From NCBI GenBank assembly GCA_041689775.1, contig JBDNFP010000255.1:1-50956 (forward strand): a stretch of DNA of 50,956 nucleotides, in the 5' to 3' direction. The notes under the pieces were generated by a model that saw nothing but the letters and a program-made list of their open reading frames with translations, ran no database searches and was not told where the DNA came from. The position numbers and the translations under genes were made by a program. Of the stretch, positions 34,201 through 42,134 are shown in pieces. The DNA is from JBDNFP01 sp041689775. GTDB taxonomy: Bacteria; Bacteroidota; Bacteroidia; Cytophagales; Spirosomataceae. Positions within the stretch are counted from its first letter, which is position 1, and the number at the start of each line of letters is the position of its first letter.

Positions 34201-34624
34201 CCTTTTTGGTCGCTATTTCGCGGTCAAAGAAAGAGGCAGTTACTTCGAGTCGCTCATTTTCTTTGAAACGCTTGGCTGTTTCTTTCATAATCGCGAATCC
34301 TTTGGGCAGGATTTCGAGCAGCACATTTTCAAGCTCCTTATTGCGATCTTCTTCTAAGCTATCAATCTGCTTAAAGATTGTTTCCTTGGTATCTACATCG
34401 GGCTCCTCTTCTGCCTGCTGCTTCAGAACGCCTATCTGATCGTCGATTGGCTTCAACTGATCCGCGATGTAGGTTTTTAGATCGGTTGCCTTCTGGCGTA
34501 ATTCATCGTTTGAAATCGATGCCAGTTGAACAAACTCAGCATTAATTTTCCCAACGTAGGGTGTAAGTTCTTTTAAATCCCGCTCCGACTTTGTGCCAAA
34601 GAGCTTGGTGAATAATTTTATCAT
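31280..34624 (-). CDS. secA: Preprotein translocase ATPase SecA
   Basis: 1114 residues, about 200 more than E. coli SecA but usual for Bacteroidota. Seen in order: the start [44 protein letters not shown] with Walker A, [24 protein letters not shown], the DEAD-box-like [20 protein letters not shown], the preprotein cross-linking domain, [51 protein letters not shown] and the helical scaffold domain. The extra length lies mainly in the insertion around residues 330-420 ([12 protein letters not shown]) and a Pro/Gln-rich linker near 1040-1075. The C-terminus ends in CVVVA with no zinc-binding CxCxxC tail, consistent with the absence of a SecB-type interaction. It drives Sec export from the cytosol. 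Confidence 0.97.
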   Translation of the reverse strand: [1114 protein letters not shown]

Positions 34625-35060
34625 GATAACTAATTGACTAGGGTATTGTATAATGCTCGTAATAAATTTCCCTGCATCGCTGATCGAATGAATAGCGAGT
34701 ATAGAGGAATAGTGACTATTTTATTGTTGGCAAAAAAAGATGTAAGACAGTATGCCTGAAACTACTATGATGCCAGATTGGCAGTTTTTCGTTTGTACGA
34801 CCCACAAAGTTAATTCTTTGCCAGTAGTTTAATGGTAAGATTTGTATATTAGTAATAATCTAACGGCCCGATGGTCCTTATTTTTCTTGTTTAGGTAGTA
34901 GAATCTTGCTTTTGAGAGTAGAGGGAGGGGCAATAGAACATGCTATATTCCTCGAAAATATCCATTCTTAACGACGGGTGACCGTTCATAAAATTGAACA
35001 CTATTTACTTGGTATAACATAGTACCTTTGATTCAATCAAACGAAAAAAACAACATAGCC
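34625..35060. other. Divergent intergenic region secA / pspC
   Basis: Contains a leftward -7 box (CAAAGTTA on the plus strand at 34805-34812, TAACTTTG on the minus), about 180 bp before secA, and a rightward -7 box at 35023-35030 for the PspC gene. Neither has a clear -33 element at the standard spacing. No gene is seen. Confidence 0.45.
35023..35030 (+). promoter_or_regulatory. Promoter -7 element TACCTTTG for pspC-like gene
   Basis: An exact match to the Bacteroidota -7 consensus TAnnTTTG. Transcription would start near 35037, leaving a short leader before the ATG at 35061. No good -33 element at 19-20 bp. Confidence 0.5.
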
Positions 35061-35300
35061 ATGAATACGAACAACAGATTATTCCGCAACATGAACGAAC
35101 GAGTTATTGGTGGTGTAGCCGCCGGCCTAGCTGATTATTTTAATATAGACGTAGTGCTGATGCGCGTCTTATTTGTGATAGCTATTTTTATTCCAGTACC
35201 TACACATATGGTATTTCTTTACGTCATTCTTTGGGTAGTAATGCCCAAGAAGCCACTTGAAATGCAGCAGATCACTTCTGAAACACAAGGTAATGGCTAA
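35061..35300 (+). CDS. PspC domain small membrane protein
   Basis: 79 residues from MNTNNRLFRN; an upstream in-frame ATG at 35028 lies on the promoter box, so the later start is preferred. The PspC domain (PF04024) is seen as RVIGGVAAGLADYFNIDVVLMR followed by one long or two short membrane segments ending YVILWVVMPKKP. PspC proteins take part in membrane-stress responses; in Bacteroidota they are often stand-alone. It has its own promoter box and terminator, so is a single-gene unit. Confidence 0.88.
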   Translation: MNTNNRLFRNMNERVIGGVAAGLADYFNIDVVLMRVLFVIAIFIPVPTHMVFLYVILWVVMPKKPLEMQQITSETQGNG

Positions 35301-35330
35301 GGTTTTATTCTAAAAAAACAGTTGTCACAG

Positions 35331-35366
35331 ACCGCTTCCCGATCACAAACGGGAGCGGTTTTTTAT
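35331..35366 (+). terminator. Terminator after pspC-like gene
   Basis: ACCGCTTCCCG pairs with CGGGAGCGGT (one bulged T) around an 8-base loop, followed by TTTTTATTTT. Confidence 0.85.
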
Positions 35367-35392
35367 TTTATAAGAAATTTGTACTTTTACAA

Positions 35393-35412
35393 ATGGTATG
35401 CCTGCATACTAA
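35393..35412. promoter_or_regulatory. Palindromic operator before thiolase gene (copy 1)
   Basis: ATGGTATGC-CT-GCATACTAA: a perfect GTATGC/GCATAC dyad with 2-base centre, 43 bp before the thiolase start codon. The same dyad occurs twice before the acyl-CoA dehydrogenase gene at 39911-39930 and 39962-39981. It is probably bound by a shared repressor of fatty-acid degradation genes; the regulator is not in the window. Confidence 0.75.
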
Positions 35413-35454
35413 TTTTTGAAAATTGCCAACTACTAAAAACCAACATATACTACT

Positions 35455-36633
35455 ATGAACGCATACATTGTAGCCGGTTATCGGAGTGCTGTGGGAAAAG
35501 CGCCCCGGGGTGTGTTCCGTTTCACCCGTCCGGATAACTTAGGAGCCGAAGTCATAAAATACATGATGGAGAAAGTACCCGCTCTGGATCCTGTCCGGGT
35601 CGATGATGTTATTGTCGGTAACGCAGTACCCGAAGCGGAGCAGGGTATGCAGATGGGGCGGTTTGTGTCGTTACTGTCACTTCCCCAAAGTGTTTCAGGA
35701 ATGATCATCAACCGTTACTGCGGTTCAGGAATAGAAGCCATTGCGCTAGCCGCCGGGAAAATTCATGCTGGCATGGCTGATTGTATCATTGCCGGTGGCA
35801 CTGAGTCAATGTCTATGGTACCAGTAATGGGTTGGAAAACAGCCTTGAACTATGATATTGCCCATACCAACCCCAACTACTATCTAAGCATGGGTCTTAC
35901 CGCAGAGCAGGTCTCGCTGGACTATAAAGTAAACCGGGCGGATCAGGATGCCTTCGCGTTTGCTTCGCACCAAAAGGCGCTGGCTGCCCAAAAGGCAGGG
36001 CTCTTTGACCAGGATATCGTACCTATTTCTGTAAAGGAAACCTACTTTGATGCTAATTCTGGTAAGAAAAAGACCAAAGAATACATCGTAACTCAGGATG
36101 AAGGGCCTCGGGCGGATACTACGATTGAAGCGTTAGGTCGTTTGCGACCAGTATTTGCGGCGGGTGGTTCAGTTACTGCCGGTAACTCTTCCCAGACGTC
36201 GGATGGTGCCGCTTTTGTGATTGTAATGTCAGAGAAGATGGTTAACGAATTAGGCTTAAAGCCCATTGCCCGTATGATGGCTTACGCCACCGCCGGAGTA
36301 GATCCTCGTATTATGGGTATTGGCCCGGTAGCGGCAATACCCATTGCTTTGAAGCAAGCCGGGTTAAAATTAGCTGATATTGAGCAAATAGAGTTAAACG
36401 AAGCCTTTGCCGCTCAGTCATTGGCGGTAATGCGGACGTTGGATATTAACCCCGAATTGGTGAATCCCAATGGAGGTGCCATCGCCTTGGGTCATGCGCT
36501 AGGCTCCACGGGAGCACGCCTGTCAGTGCAGCTATTCAACGAAATGCGCCGACGCGACCAAAAGTACGGCATGGTAACCGCCTGCGTAGGTGGTGGCCAA
36601 GGCGTTGCTGGCATTTACGAGTTACTCTCGTAA
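35455..36633 (+). CDS. fadA: Acetyl-CoA C-acyltransferase (3-ketoacyl-CoA thiolase)
   Basis: 392 residues, standard thiolase size. The acylated cysteine is Cys89 in IINRYCGSGIEAI; further landmarks are AGGTESMSMVPVMG, GNSSQTSDGAAFVIV, ELNEAFAAQSLAV, NPNGGAIALGHALGSTGAR with the catalytic His, and MVTACVGGGQGVAGIYE with the second Cys. It catalyses the last step of beta-oxidation, releasing acetyl-CoA. No 3-hydroxyacyl-CoA dehydrogenase gene is adjacent, but the palindrome 43 bp upstream is shared with the acyl-CoA dehydrogenase gene 3.4 kb further on, tying the two into one regulon. Followed by its own terminator. Confidence 0.94.
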   Translation: MNAYIVAGYRSAVGKAPRGVFRFTRPDNLGAEVIKYMMEKVPALDPVRVDDVIVGNAVPEAEQGMQMGRFVSLLSLPQSVSGMIINRYCGSGIEAIALAAGKIHAGMADCIIAGGTESMSMVPVMGWKTALNYDIAHTNPNYYLSMGLTAEQVSLDYKVNRADQDAFAFASHQKALAAQKAGLFDQDIVPISVKETYFDANSGKKKTKEYIVTQDEGPRADTTIEALGRLRPVFAAGGSVTAGNSSQTSDGAAFVIVMSEKMVNELGLKPIARMMAYATAGVDPRIMGIGPVAAIPIALKQAGLKLADIEQIELNEAFAAQSLAVMRTLDINPELVNPNGGAIALGHALGSTGARLSVQLFNEMRRRDQKYGMVTACVGGGQGVAGIYELLS

Positions 36634-36663
36634 AGTTTAGTTAGAATCTTTTTGCTTTTTAAA

Positions 36664-36700
36664 TAGCCGTGAATACTGATAAAGTATTCACGGCTACTCT
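36664..36700 (+). terminator. Terminator after thiolase gene
   Basis: TAGCCGTGAATACT (36664-36677) pairs perfectly with AGTATTCACGGCTA (36683-36696) around GATAA, followed by CTCTTTT. Confidence 0.85.
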
Positions 36701-36975
36701 TTTGCACTACACACTATGTCCACAACCGTTTTTTGTCCGTTGAACGATATTTTTTAGATTCCTTTCACTAAGTTTGATGAAAACTGAGTCTGAAAATGAT
36801 GTCATACAGTATTCGGGTTATTAAAATCGAAGTTACTGCAACACATATGAAAATAGATTAGTTAAGTTCGTGTTAAAGTATCCACCAGCCATATTCTGGT
36901 AACTAAAAAAGTAATTTGATTTACACGTAGGAAAAAAGGGGCGATACAATAGATTTTAATAAGTTCAATTAGCAA
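36701..36975. other. AT-rich upstream region of the T9SS protein gene
   Basis: Holds an exact -7 box TAAGTTTG at 36769-36776 that would give a leader of about 190 bases; a TTG at 36740-36742 is too far (26 bp) to be a standard -33. No gene is seen. Confidence 0.4.
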
Positions 36976-39861
36976 ATGCCAAAGCTATTCGGGAAATTAA
37001 AAATGAGAGAGGTATCCTGGAAAATAATACTGATACTGTGTATGGTAGTCGTTTTTCCAAAAGTAGGGGCGCAAACTCCAACGGAGGCAAACCAGAGGTA
37101 TTGGGCGCTTTTACTCTTAAACCTTTCGGAAGAGAGAGATTATGAGTTGGAAGTAATTCGTCAGGCTGCCAGTGCAGGCATGAACTCGGTAGTGATTACT
37201 GTGTTTTGGGACAAAGTTTACCGGACCTCTCCAAACGGCCCGGGAGATTGGGCAAAGTTTGATAATCAAGTGCAATTAGCTACTTCCTTAGGTATGAAAG
37301 TAGCCTTTCGCATCTTTGTTGGACGTAATACTGCCTACCTGAATGGCTTTTGGACAGAAGCAGAAAGTACCAAAGACTATAAGCAGAACCCACTGCGGGA
37401 GACGTATGATTACACGAGTTTTAGTTTCCTCCATCAGCCCAGCGTCAACAAAGCTGCCGACTTTGTGAAGCAGGTCACGGAACGCTACAAGTACCTTCAG
37501 GAAACTAGTAAAATCCTATTTATTTCCGTTGTTACGACACCTACCCAAGAAACAGGGTATCATCCAGTCAATATTCCGATAAATGGAGGTTTTCGGGATG
37601 CATACTTGACCATATTTGACTATTCTGATTTCTACAAGAAAGGTTTTATTGAGTGGGTACGGGGTAAGTATAAAAAGCTGGTTCGGCTAAACCTCCTTTG
37701 GGGAGCCGATTACAAAAGTTTTGAGGACGTTCTTCCTTCGGTTACCCCTTGGGATCCCAAGGAGTCATTTTTTGGGCGAAGGGGGAAAGACTGGTACATC
37801 TACCGACATCTGATCCTGAAGCAATTCAACGATCAAATGATTGATGTCGTTAAGGGGGTGGATCAAAGTATCCCCTTTGTACCTGAGTTTGGCGCAGTGA
37901 TTGACGATATGAGTGGAATAAGAGGGACGCTGGCTTTTCAAGATTTATGCAGTAAGGCAGACGGAGTGAAAATTCATGATTCGGAGCAATATGATCATCG
38001 TTGGATGATGGATGTGATACGAAGTAACTCACGGCCTGATCAATGGGTTATGAATGAGGTTTTCTATGCGGATTATTTGGCAAAGTCTGAATATTACGAG
38101 CAGATTGATGAATGTTTCGCCAGCGGCGCAAAGTTGGTTTGTTTTGTGCTTTCTACCCCGGGCCATGTAGCTGCTGTCCGTGACGTGATCCGGAATTCAG
38201 CAGATAAATGGGTAAATAAACCTATGGAGCCAATAGTCCCGAAAGATACAGTCTCCTATTTGTTGTCGCGGGTGGTCGACCGTGGCATTTATGATGTGGG
38301 TACGTACTCTTCCTGGAAGTCTATAGCGAGAGGAAGTGCTATCCCCAAGCCCGTGTTCGTAAAATTAAATGAAGACCTGTTAAAAGACGAATACTGGGCA
38401 GCGGCGGCCAACTCGGTACCTTATCTGCTGAATCCAATACCCATGCAGATTATTGCTATCTCCCGTAACTTTACTTACCGAATACTATCTGATACATTTG
38501 CTGATTATGATGGTGTTATTGCTAAAATAGAGATTCCTGTTCTGCCGTCTTGGCTGCGCTATCAGGATGGTCAGCTCATTGGTACCCCAACGGCATTGGG
38601 AGATACACGTTTGTTGGTGCGGGGTATTGATGATGAAGGGGGGACTACCGATGCCTACTTAACCATCCGGGTTGATACTCGTGAGAATGCCAATAAGCCG
38701 CCCTCTGTAAAAAAAAATATCGCTAATCTGGCGATTGTCACTAATCAGTCATTCAGTTTCACTCTCCCCAAAGATTTATTTGTGGACGAAGATGGTGGAG
38801 TTACCCGGATTGAAGCCAGTGAGCTTCCTTCATGGCTGACCTTTCAAAATGGTGAGTTAAAAGGTTTTCCTACGAAGTCCGGCGACTACCGCATTGCTTT
38901 GAAAGCGTATGATGAGTTTAATGCTTTTGTCGAGATTTATTTTACCATACAAGTTGTAGAGCCTCAATATCTCAATAATGCTCCCTACGTGCAAGGCACA
39001 ATCCCGGTACAGTTTACTAAGGTGAATGAGCTTTTTACCTACGAGCTTCCCCCGTCTTTGTTCGTTGACAGCGACGGATATATCACATTAGTATTAGTTC
39101 AAAACCCGCCCCGGTGGCTAAGTTTTTCCCTGAATAAGTTTTCTGGTATTCCAACCGAAGTAGGGGAATTTCGTATTACGGTGCGAGCCTATGACAACGT
39201 AGGAGGATACGTCGAAACACCACTAGTAATTAGGGTAGAGGTCCCTAAACTAACTTTCGATTTGCTACGTTCGGGGAAGGCAATCGATCGTCAGTTACTC
39301 CGCCCGCTAGCTAATGGTGATGTGCTTTTTGCAGAAGCTTTGCCTCCTTTGCTGAATATTTATGCGTACGGTAATTTTGACTTTGATCAGGTTTTCTTTA
39401 CCATGAGTGGCCCATACAGGTACTCTGCGGACGTTAAAAAGTTTCCCTATGCCCTCTTTCGGGATGAGAGCGGATTTGCTCCCTATGTAGGTGGGTATAC
39501 CTTGCGGGCACAGGCGTTTAAGAAAGACTCACTTGTGCTTACTACTACGCTACGTTTTAGTATTACTCCCGGTGATTCAGCGCAGCCCAATCGTCAGCTC
39601 GATGCGTGGCAAAGCTATCCAAATCCTTTTGAGAGTGTTTTTAATATCCAGCTTCCCGACGAACAAGTGGCCTCGTCCTTTTCTTTTTCGTTGATAACAC
39701 CTGGTGGGCAAAGAATGACTATTGCCCCCAAATGGGTCACTTTGGAAAACCGGATCGCCCAGATTGACCTCGCAGGCCTGTCACTTGCTGCGGGCCTTTA
39801 CTTTATCCAAGTGGAGTCCAACGGGGAAAATCTTCGCCTTTTTCGAGTTTTGAAAAGATAA
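36976..39861 (+). CDS. Exported glycosidase-like protein with three cadherin/Ig-like repeats and a T9SS sorting domain
   Basis: 961 residues; a second possible start at codon 10 (37003) would give a cleaner signal peptide (WKIILILCMVVVFPKVGAQ). Residues about 35-450 look like a TIM-barrel glycosidase of the beta-galactosidase/GH42 type: VIRQAASAGMNSVVITVFWD, GMKVAFRIFV, FISVVTTPTQE, FVPEFGAV, WVMNEVFYADY. Candidate acids are present, but the catalytic pair is not certain. Three repeats of about 90 residues follow (485-755), each with LPSWL/PPRWL, a GxP/GTPT turn and an AYD or GIDDE segment, like dystroglycan-type cadherin or He_PIG domains. A further beta domain leads to the C-terminal type A sorting domain (WQSYPNPFESVFNIQL to LRLFRVLKR), which directs export by the type IX system to the surface or medium. 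It stands between two fatty-acid genes and is unrelated to them. Confidence 0.8.
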   Translation: MPKLFGKLKMREVSWKIILILCMVVVFPKVGAQTPTEANQRYWALLLLNLSEERDYELEVIRQAASAGMNSVVITVFWDKVYRTSPNGPGDWAKFDNQVQLATSLGMKVAFRIFVGRNTAYLNGFWTEAESTKDYKQNPLRETYDYTSFSFLHQPSVNKAADFVKQVTERYKYLQETSKILFISVVTTPTQETGYHPVNIPINGGFRDAYLTIFDYSDFYKKGFIEWVRGKYKKLVRLNLLWGADYKSFEDVLPSVTPWDPKESFFGRRGKDWYIYRHLILKQFNDQMIDVVKGVDQSIPFVPEFGAVIDDMSGIRGTLAFQDLCSKADGVKIHDSEQYDHRWMMDVIRSNSRPDQWVMNEVFYADYLAKSEYYEQIDECFASGAKLVCFVLSTPGHVAAVRDVIRNSADKWVNKPMEPIVPKDTVSYLLSRVVDRGIYDVGTYSSWKSIARGSAIPKPVFVKLNEDLLKDEYWAAAANSVPYLLNPIPMQIIAISRNFTYRILSDTFADYDGVIAKIEIPVLPSWLRYQDGQLIGTPTALGDTRLLVRGIDDEGGTTDAYLTIRVDTRENANKPPSVKKNIANLAIVTNQSFSFTLPKDLFVDEDGGVTRIEASELPSWLTFQNGELKGFPTKSGDYRIALKAYDEFNAFVEIYFTIQVVEPQYLNNAPYVQGTIPVQFTKVNELFTYELPPSLFVDSDGYITLVLVQNPPRWLSFSLNKFSGIPTEVGEFRITVRAYDNVGGYVETPLVIRVEVPKLTFDLLRSGKAIDRQLLRPLANGDVLFAEALPPLLNIYAYGNFDFDQVFFTMSGPYRYSADVKKFPYALFRDESGFAPYVGGYTLRAQAFKKDSLVLTTTLRFSITPGDSAQPNRQLDAWQSYPNPFESVFNIQLPDEQVASSFSFSLITPGGQRMTIAPKWVTLENRIAQIDLAGLSLAAGLYFIQVESNGENLRLFRVLKR

Positions 39862-39901
39862 TCAAACCTGTGTTTGTAATAAGAAACAGGAGAATAAGTA
39901 T

Positions 39902-39939
39902 GTTAAAATAATGGTATGCTTGCATACCATTATTTTAAC
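39902..39939. promoter_or_regulatory. Operator copy 2, perfect 38-bp palindrome on the acyl-CoA dehydrogenase promoter
   Basis: The core ATGGTATGC-TT-GCATACCAT (39911-39930) is extended on both sides by complementary GTTAAAATA/TATTTTAAC, giving 18-bp arms without mismatch. The central TTG (39920-39922) is the probable -33 element of the promoter, so a bound protein would block RNA polymerase directly. It might also act as a weak terminator for the T9SS gene that ends 40 bp upstream. Confidence 0.8.
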
Positions 39940-39950
39940 TGTTATCTTTG
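39920..39950 (+). promoter_or_regulatory. Promoter of acyl-CoA dehydrogenase gene
   Basis: TTG at 39920-39922, 20 bp spacer, then TATCTTTG at 39943-39950, an exact TAnnTTTG. Transcription would start near 39957, just before operator copy 3. Confidence 0.65.
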
Positions 39951-39961
39951 TTTTATCATGT

Positions 39962-39981
39962 ATGGTATGCGTGCATACCAT
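39962..39981. promoter_or_regulatory. Operator copy 3 downstream of the promoter
   Basis: ATGGTATGC-GT-GCATACCAT, a perfect dyad with 9-bp arms. Its centre is 51 bp from that of copy 2, close to five helical turns, so two dimers could sit on the same DNA face around the promoter. Confidence 0.8.
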
Positions 39982-40019
39982 TAATTAAAGAATATTCAAA
40001 ACCCGAAAAAATATACACC

Positions 40020-41833
40020 ATGGCAGTTATTGAAAACCAAGCAGCAATCAAAGGAGGAGAGTTTCTAATCAAAGAAACTGACGCATCACAAGTATTTATT
40101 CCCGAGGAATTTACCGAGGAACAACGCATGATCGCAGATACTTGTCGCGACTTTTTGCGTACTGAAGTTCACCCGATTCTGGATGAAATCGATGCCGCTA
40201 AATCACCCGACCTGATGTCCTCTTTAATGGACAAAGCAGGTGAGTTAGGTCTACTCGGAACCGCAGTACCCGAAGAGTACGGCGGATTCGGTATGAACTT
40301 CAATACTTCCATGCTCGTAGCCGAACACTTGGGTACGGGGCACTCCTTTTCGGTAGCGCAGTCTGCGCATACCGGCATTGGTACTTTACCTATTATGTAC
40401 TACGGCAGTGAAGATCAGAAGTCGAAGTACCTCCCAAACCTGGCTACGGGTGCATGGAAGGCCGCGTACTGCCTTACTGAGCCAGATTCAGGATCGGATG
40501 CCAATTCTGGTAAGACAAAAGCCGTGTTGACCGAAGACGGAAAGCACTACGTGATCAACGGTCAGAAAATGTGGATTACCAACGGTGGCTTTGCTGACAT
40601 ATTTATTGTTTTTGCAAAAATCTCCGGTGGTGATGGAGAGCTTGACAAAAATCTTTCGGCCTTTATCGTCGAGAAGGACTTTGGTGGAATCACCATGAAC
40701 GAGCCGGAGAAAAGTTAGGTATTAAGGGGTCTGATACGCGTCAGGTGTTTTTCAATGACTGTAAAGTACCGGTTGAAAATCTTCTTTCTGACCGTGGAAA
40801 CGGATTTAAGATTGCCGTAAACATCCTTAACATTGGTCGTATCAAGCTGGGTATAGCGGTAATCGGTGGGGCTAAGGGTGCATTGGAGCACGCGATTCAG
40901 TTTGCCAACGAACGCAAGCAATTTGGTCTTACTATTGGTCGCTTTGGAGCCATAAAACATAAACTAGCCGAAATGGCGACCCGTATTTATGTTTCGGAAA
41001 CTGCTTGCTACCGGGCCGGACAAAATATCGATGATGCGATTGAAGACTTGAAAGCATCGGGAATGAGCGATGCCGAGGCTAAATTAAAAGGAGTGGAGCA
41101 ATTTGCCATTGAGTGCGCTGTTCTGAAAGTACATGGCTCAGAGGTTCTTGACTATGTGGTGGATGAAAGCTTGCAGGTGTACGGAGGAATGGGGTACTCA
41201 GCTGACGCCCCAATGGAGCGTGCCTACCGTGATTCACGGATCAACCGGATTTTTGAAGGTACCAATGAGATCAACCGGATGCTGACCGTAGATATGCTAT
41301 TAAAGCGTACGATGAAAGGAGAGTTGGATTTGATGGGACCAGCAACGGCGGTTTCGAAAGAAATCATGTCGATCCCTGATTTCGGGGCAGAAGACGATGA
41401 TGTACTTTTTGCCAAAGAGAAAAAGGTGCTGCAAAACATGAAGAAAGCGACCTTAATGGTTGCCGGTGCTGCTGTGCAGAAATTTATGATGAAGTTATCT
41501 CATGAGCAAGAAATACTGATGAATGTGGCCGATATGATCATCGAGATCTATGCGGCAGAGTCGGTACTGTTACGAGTAGAAAAACTGATTGGTATTAAAG
41601 GTGAAGAAGCGGTATCGTTGCAAAAAGATATGGCTATGATTTACCTCCACGGAGCCGTAGATAAACTTAACTCCGTAGGGCGTTCGGCTATCACATCGTT
41701 CGCGGAAGGCGATGAGTTGCGTGTAATGCTCATGGGCTTAAAGCGCTTTACGAAGATCGAACCAATGAACGTAAAAGATGCACGCCGCCGAGTGGCTGAT
41801 GCCATGCTCGCTGAGAACAAATTTATATTCTAA
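40020..41833 (+). pseudogene. Acyl-CoA dehydrogenase, interrupted by a -1 frameshift
   Basis: The start MAVIENQAAIKGGEFLI at 40020 was chosen because the AT-rich operator region precedes it. Frame 1 runs to TAG at 40716-40718 (NEPEKS-stop). If one A is restored in GAGAAAAGTTAG (40707-40718) the sequence continues KKLGIKGSDTRQVFFNDCKV in the second frame to 41833, giving about 604 residues, the size of the long acyl-CoA dehydrogenases common in Bacteroidota. Family motifs lie on both sides: YCLTEPDSGSDANSGKTKA and WITNGGFADIFIVFAKI before; FANERKQFGLTIGRFGAIKH, VYGGMGYSADAPMERAYRD and RIFEGTNEINRM after, plus a C-terminal helical extension. It oxidises acyl-CoA to enoyl-CoA with FAD. The break lies in a short A run; an assembly error or recent mutation are both possible, since the rest is intact. 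Confidence 0.88.
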
Positions 41834-41967
41834 ATGAAAGAGAGGCCCGGTCGAGGTACCGTGGTGCTTATTAAAAATATGTTTTCCATTAAGCTGGGAA
41901 ATAAAGACTGTACGGATAGTTACTATCCGCGCAACTGAAAACCAATACGACTACTACGTTAGTTACG

Positions 41968-41999
41968 AAAGCCGATTCTGATTCAGGATCGGCTTTTTT
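41968..41999 (+). terminator. Terminator after acyl-CoA dehydrogenase gene
   Basis: AAAGCCGAT (41968-41976) pairs with ATCGGCTTT (41988-41996), with partial pairing inside, followed by TTTTG. The 135 bp between the stop codon and the hairpin contain only a doubtful 34-codon frame. Confidence 0.8.
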
Positions 42000-42134
42000 G
42001 TGTAGAGTAGGTGCCAGGCAAAACACCTTTTTAAGGTTGTAGAACTTTACGAAGGGCTAAGTGGTCTTAAGTCAATTATTTTAGGCAACTTGCTTTCCCG
42101 AAATTGCTCCTTGTTTTTTGTTAAACTATTGTTC

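Noticed and set aside
34750..34758. Fourth copy of the fad operator (GTATGCCTG) upstream of secA
   Set aside because: Only one half of the dyad is present; the other side does not match GCATAC.
35379..35418. Promoter for the thiolase gene (TTG at 35379-35381 with AATTTTTG at 35411-35418)
   Set aside because: The -7 box has a mismatch in its TA and the spacing is about 29 bp, too long; the real start is left open.
40707..40718. Programmed -1 frameshift in the acyl-CoA dehydrogenase gene
   Set aside because: The site is GAGAAAAG, not a standard slippery heptamer such as A-AAA-AAG, and this enzyme family is not known to use frameshifting. A lost A is simpler.
41834..41938. 34-codon frame directly after the acyl-CoA dehydrogenase stop
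   Set aside because: It starts by chance at TAA-ATG, has no family resemblance and no separate ribosome site, and lies before the terminator of the preceding gene.
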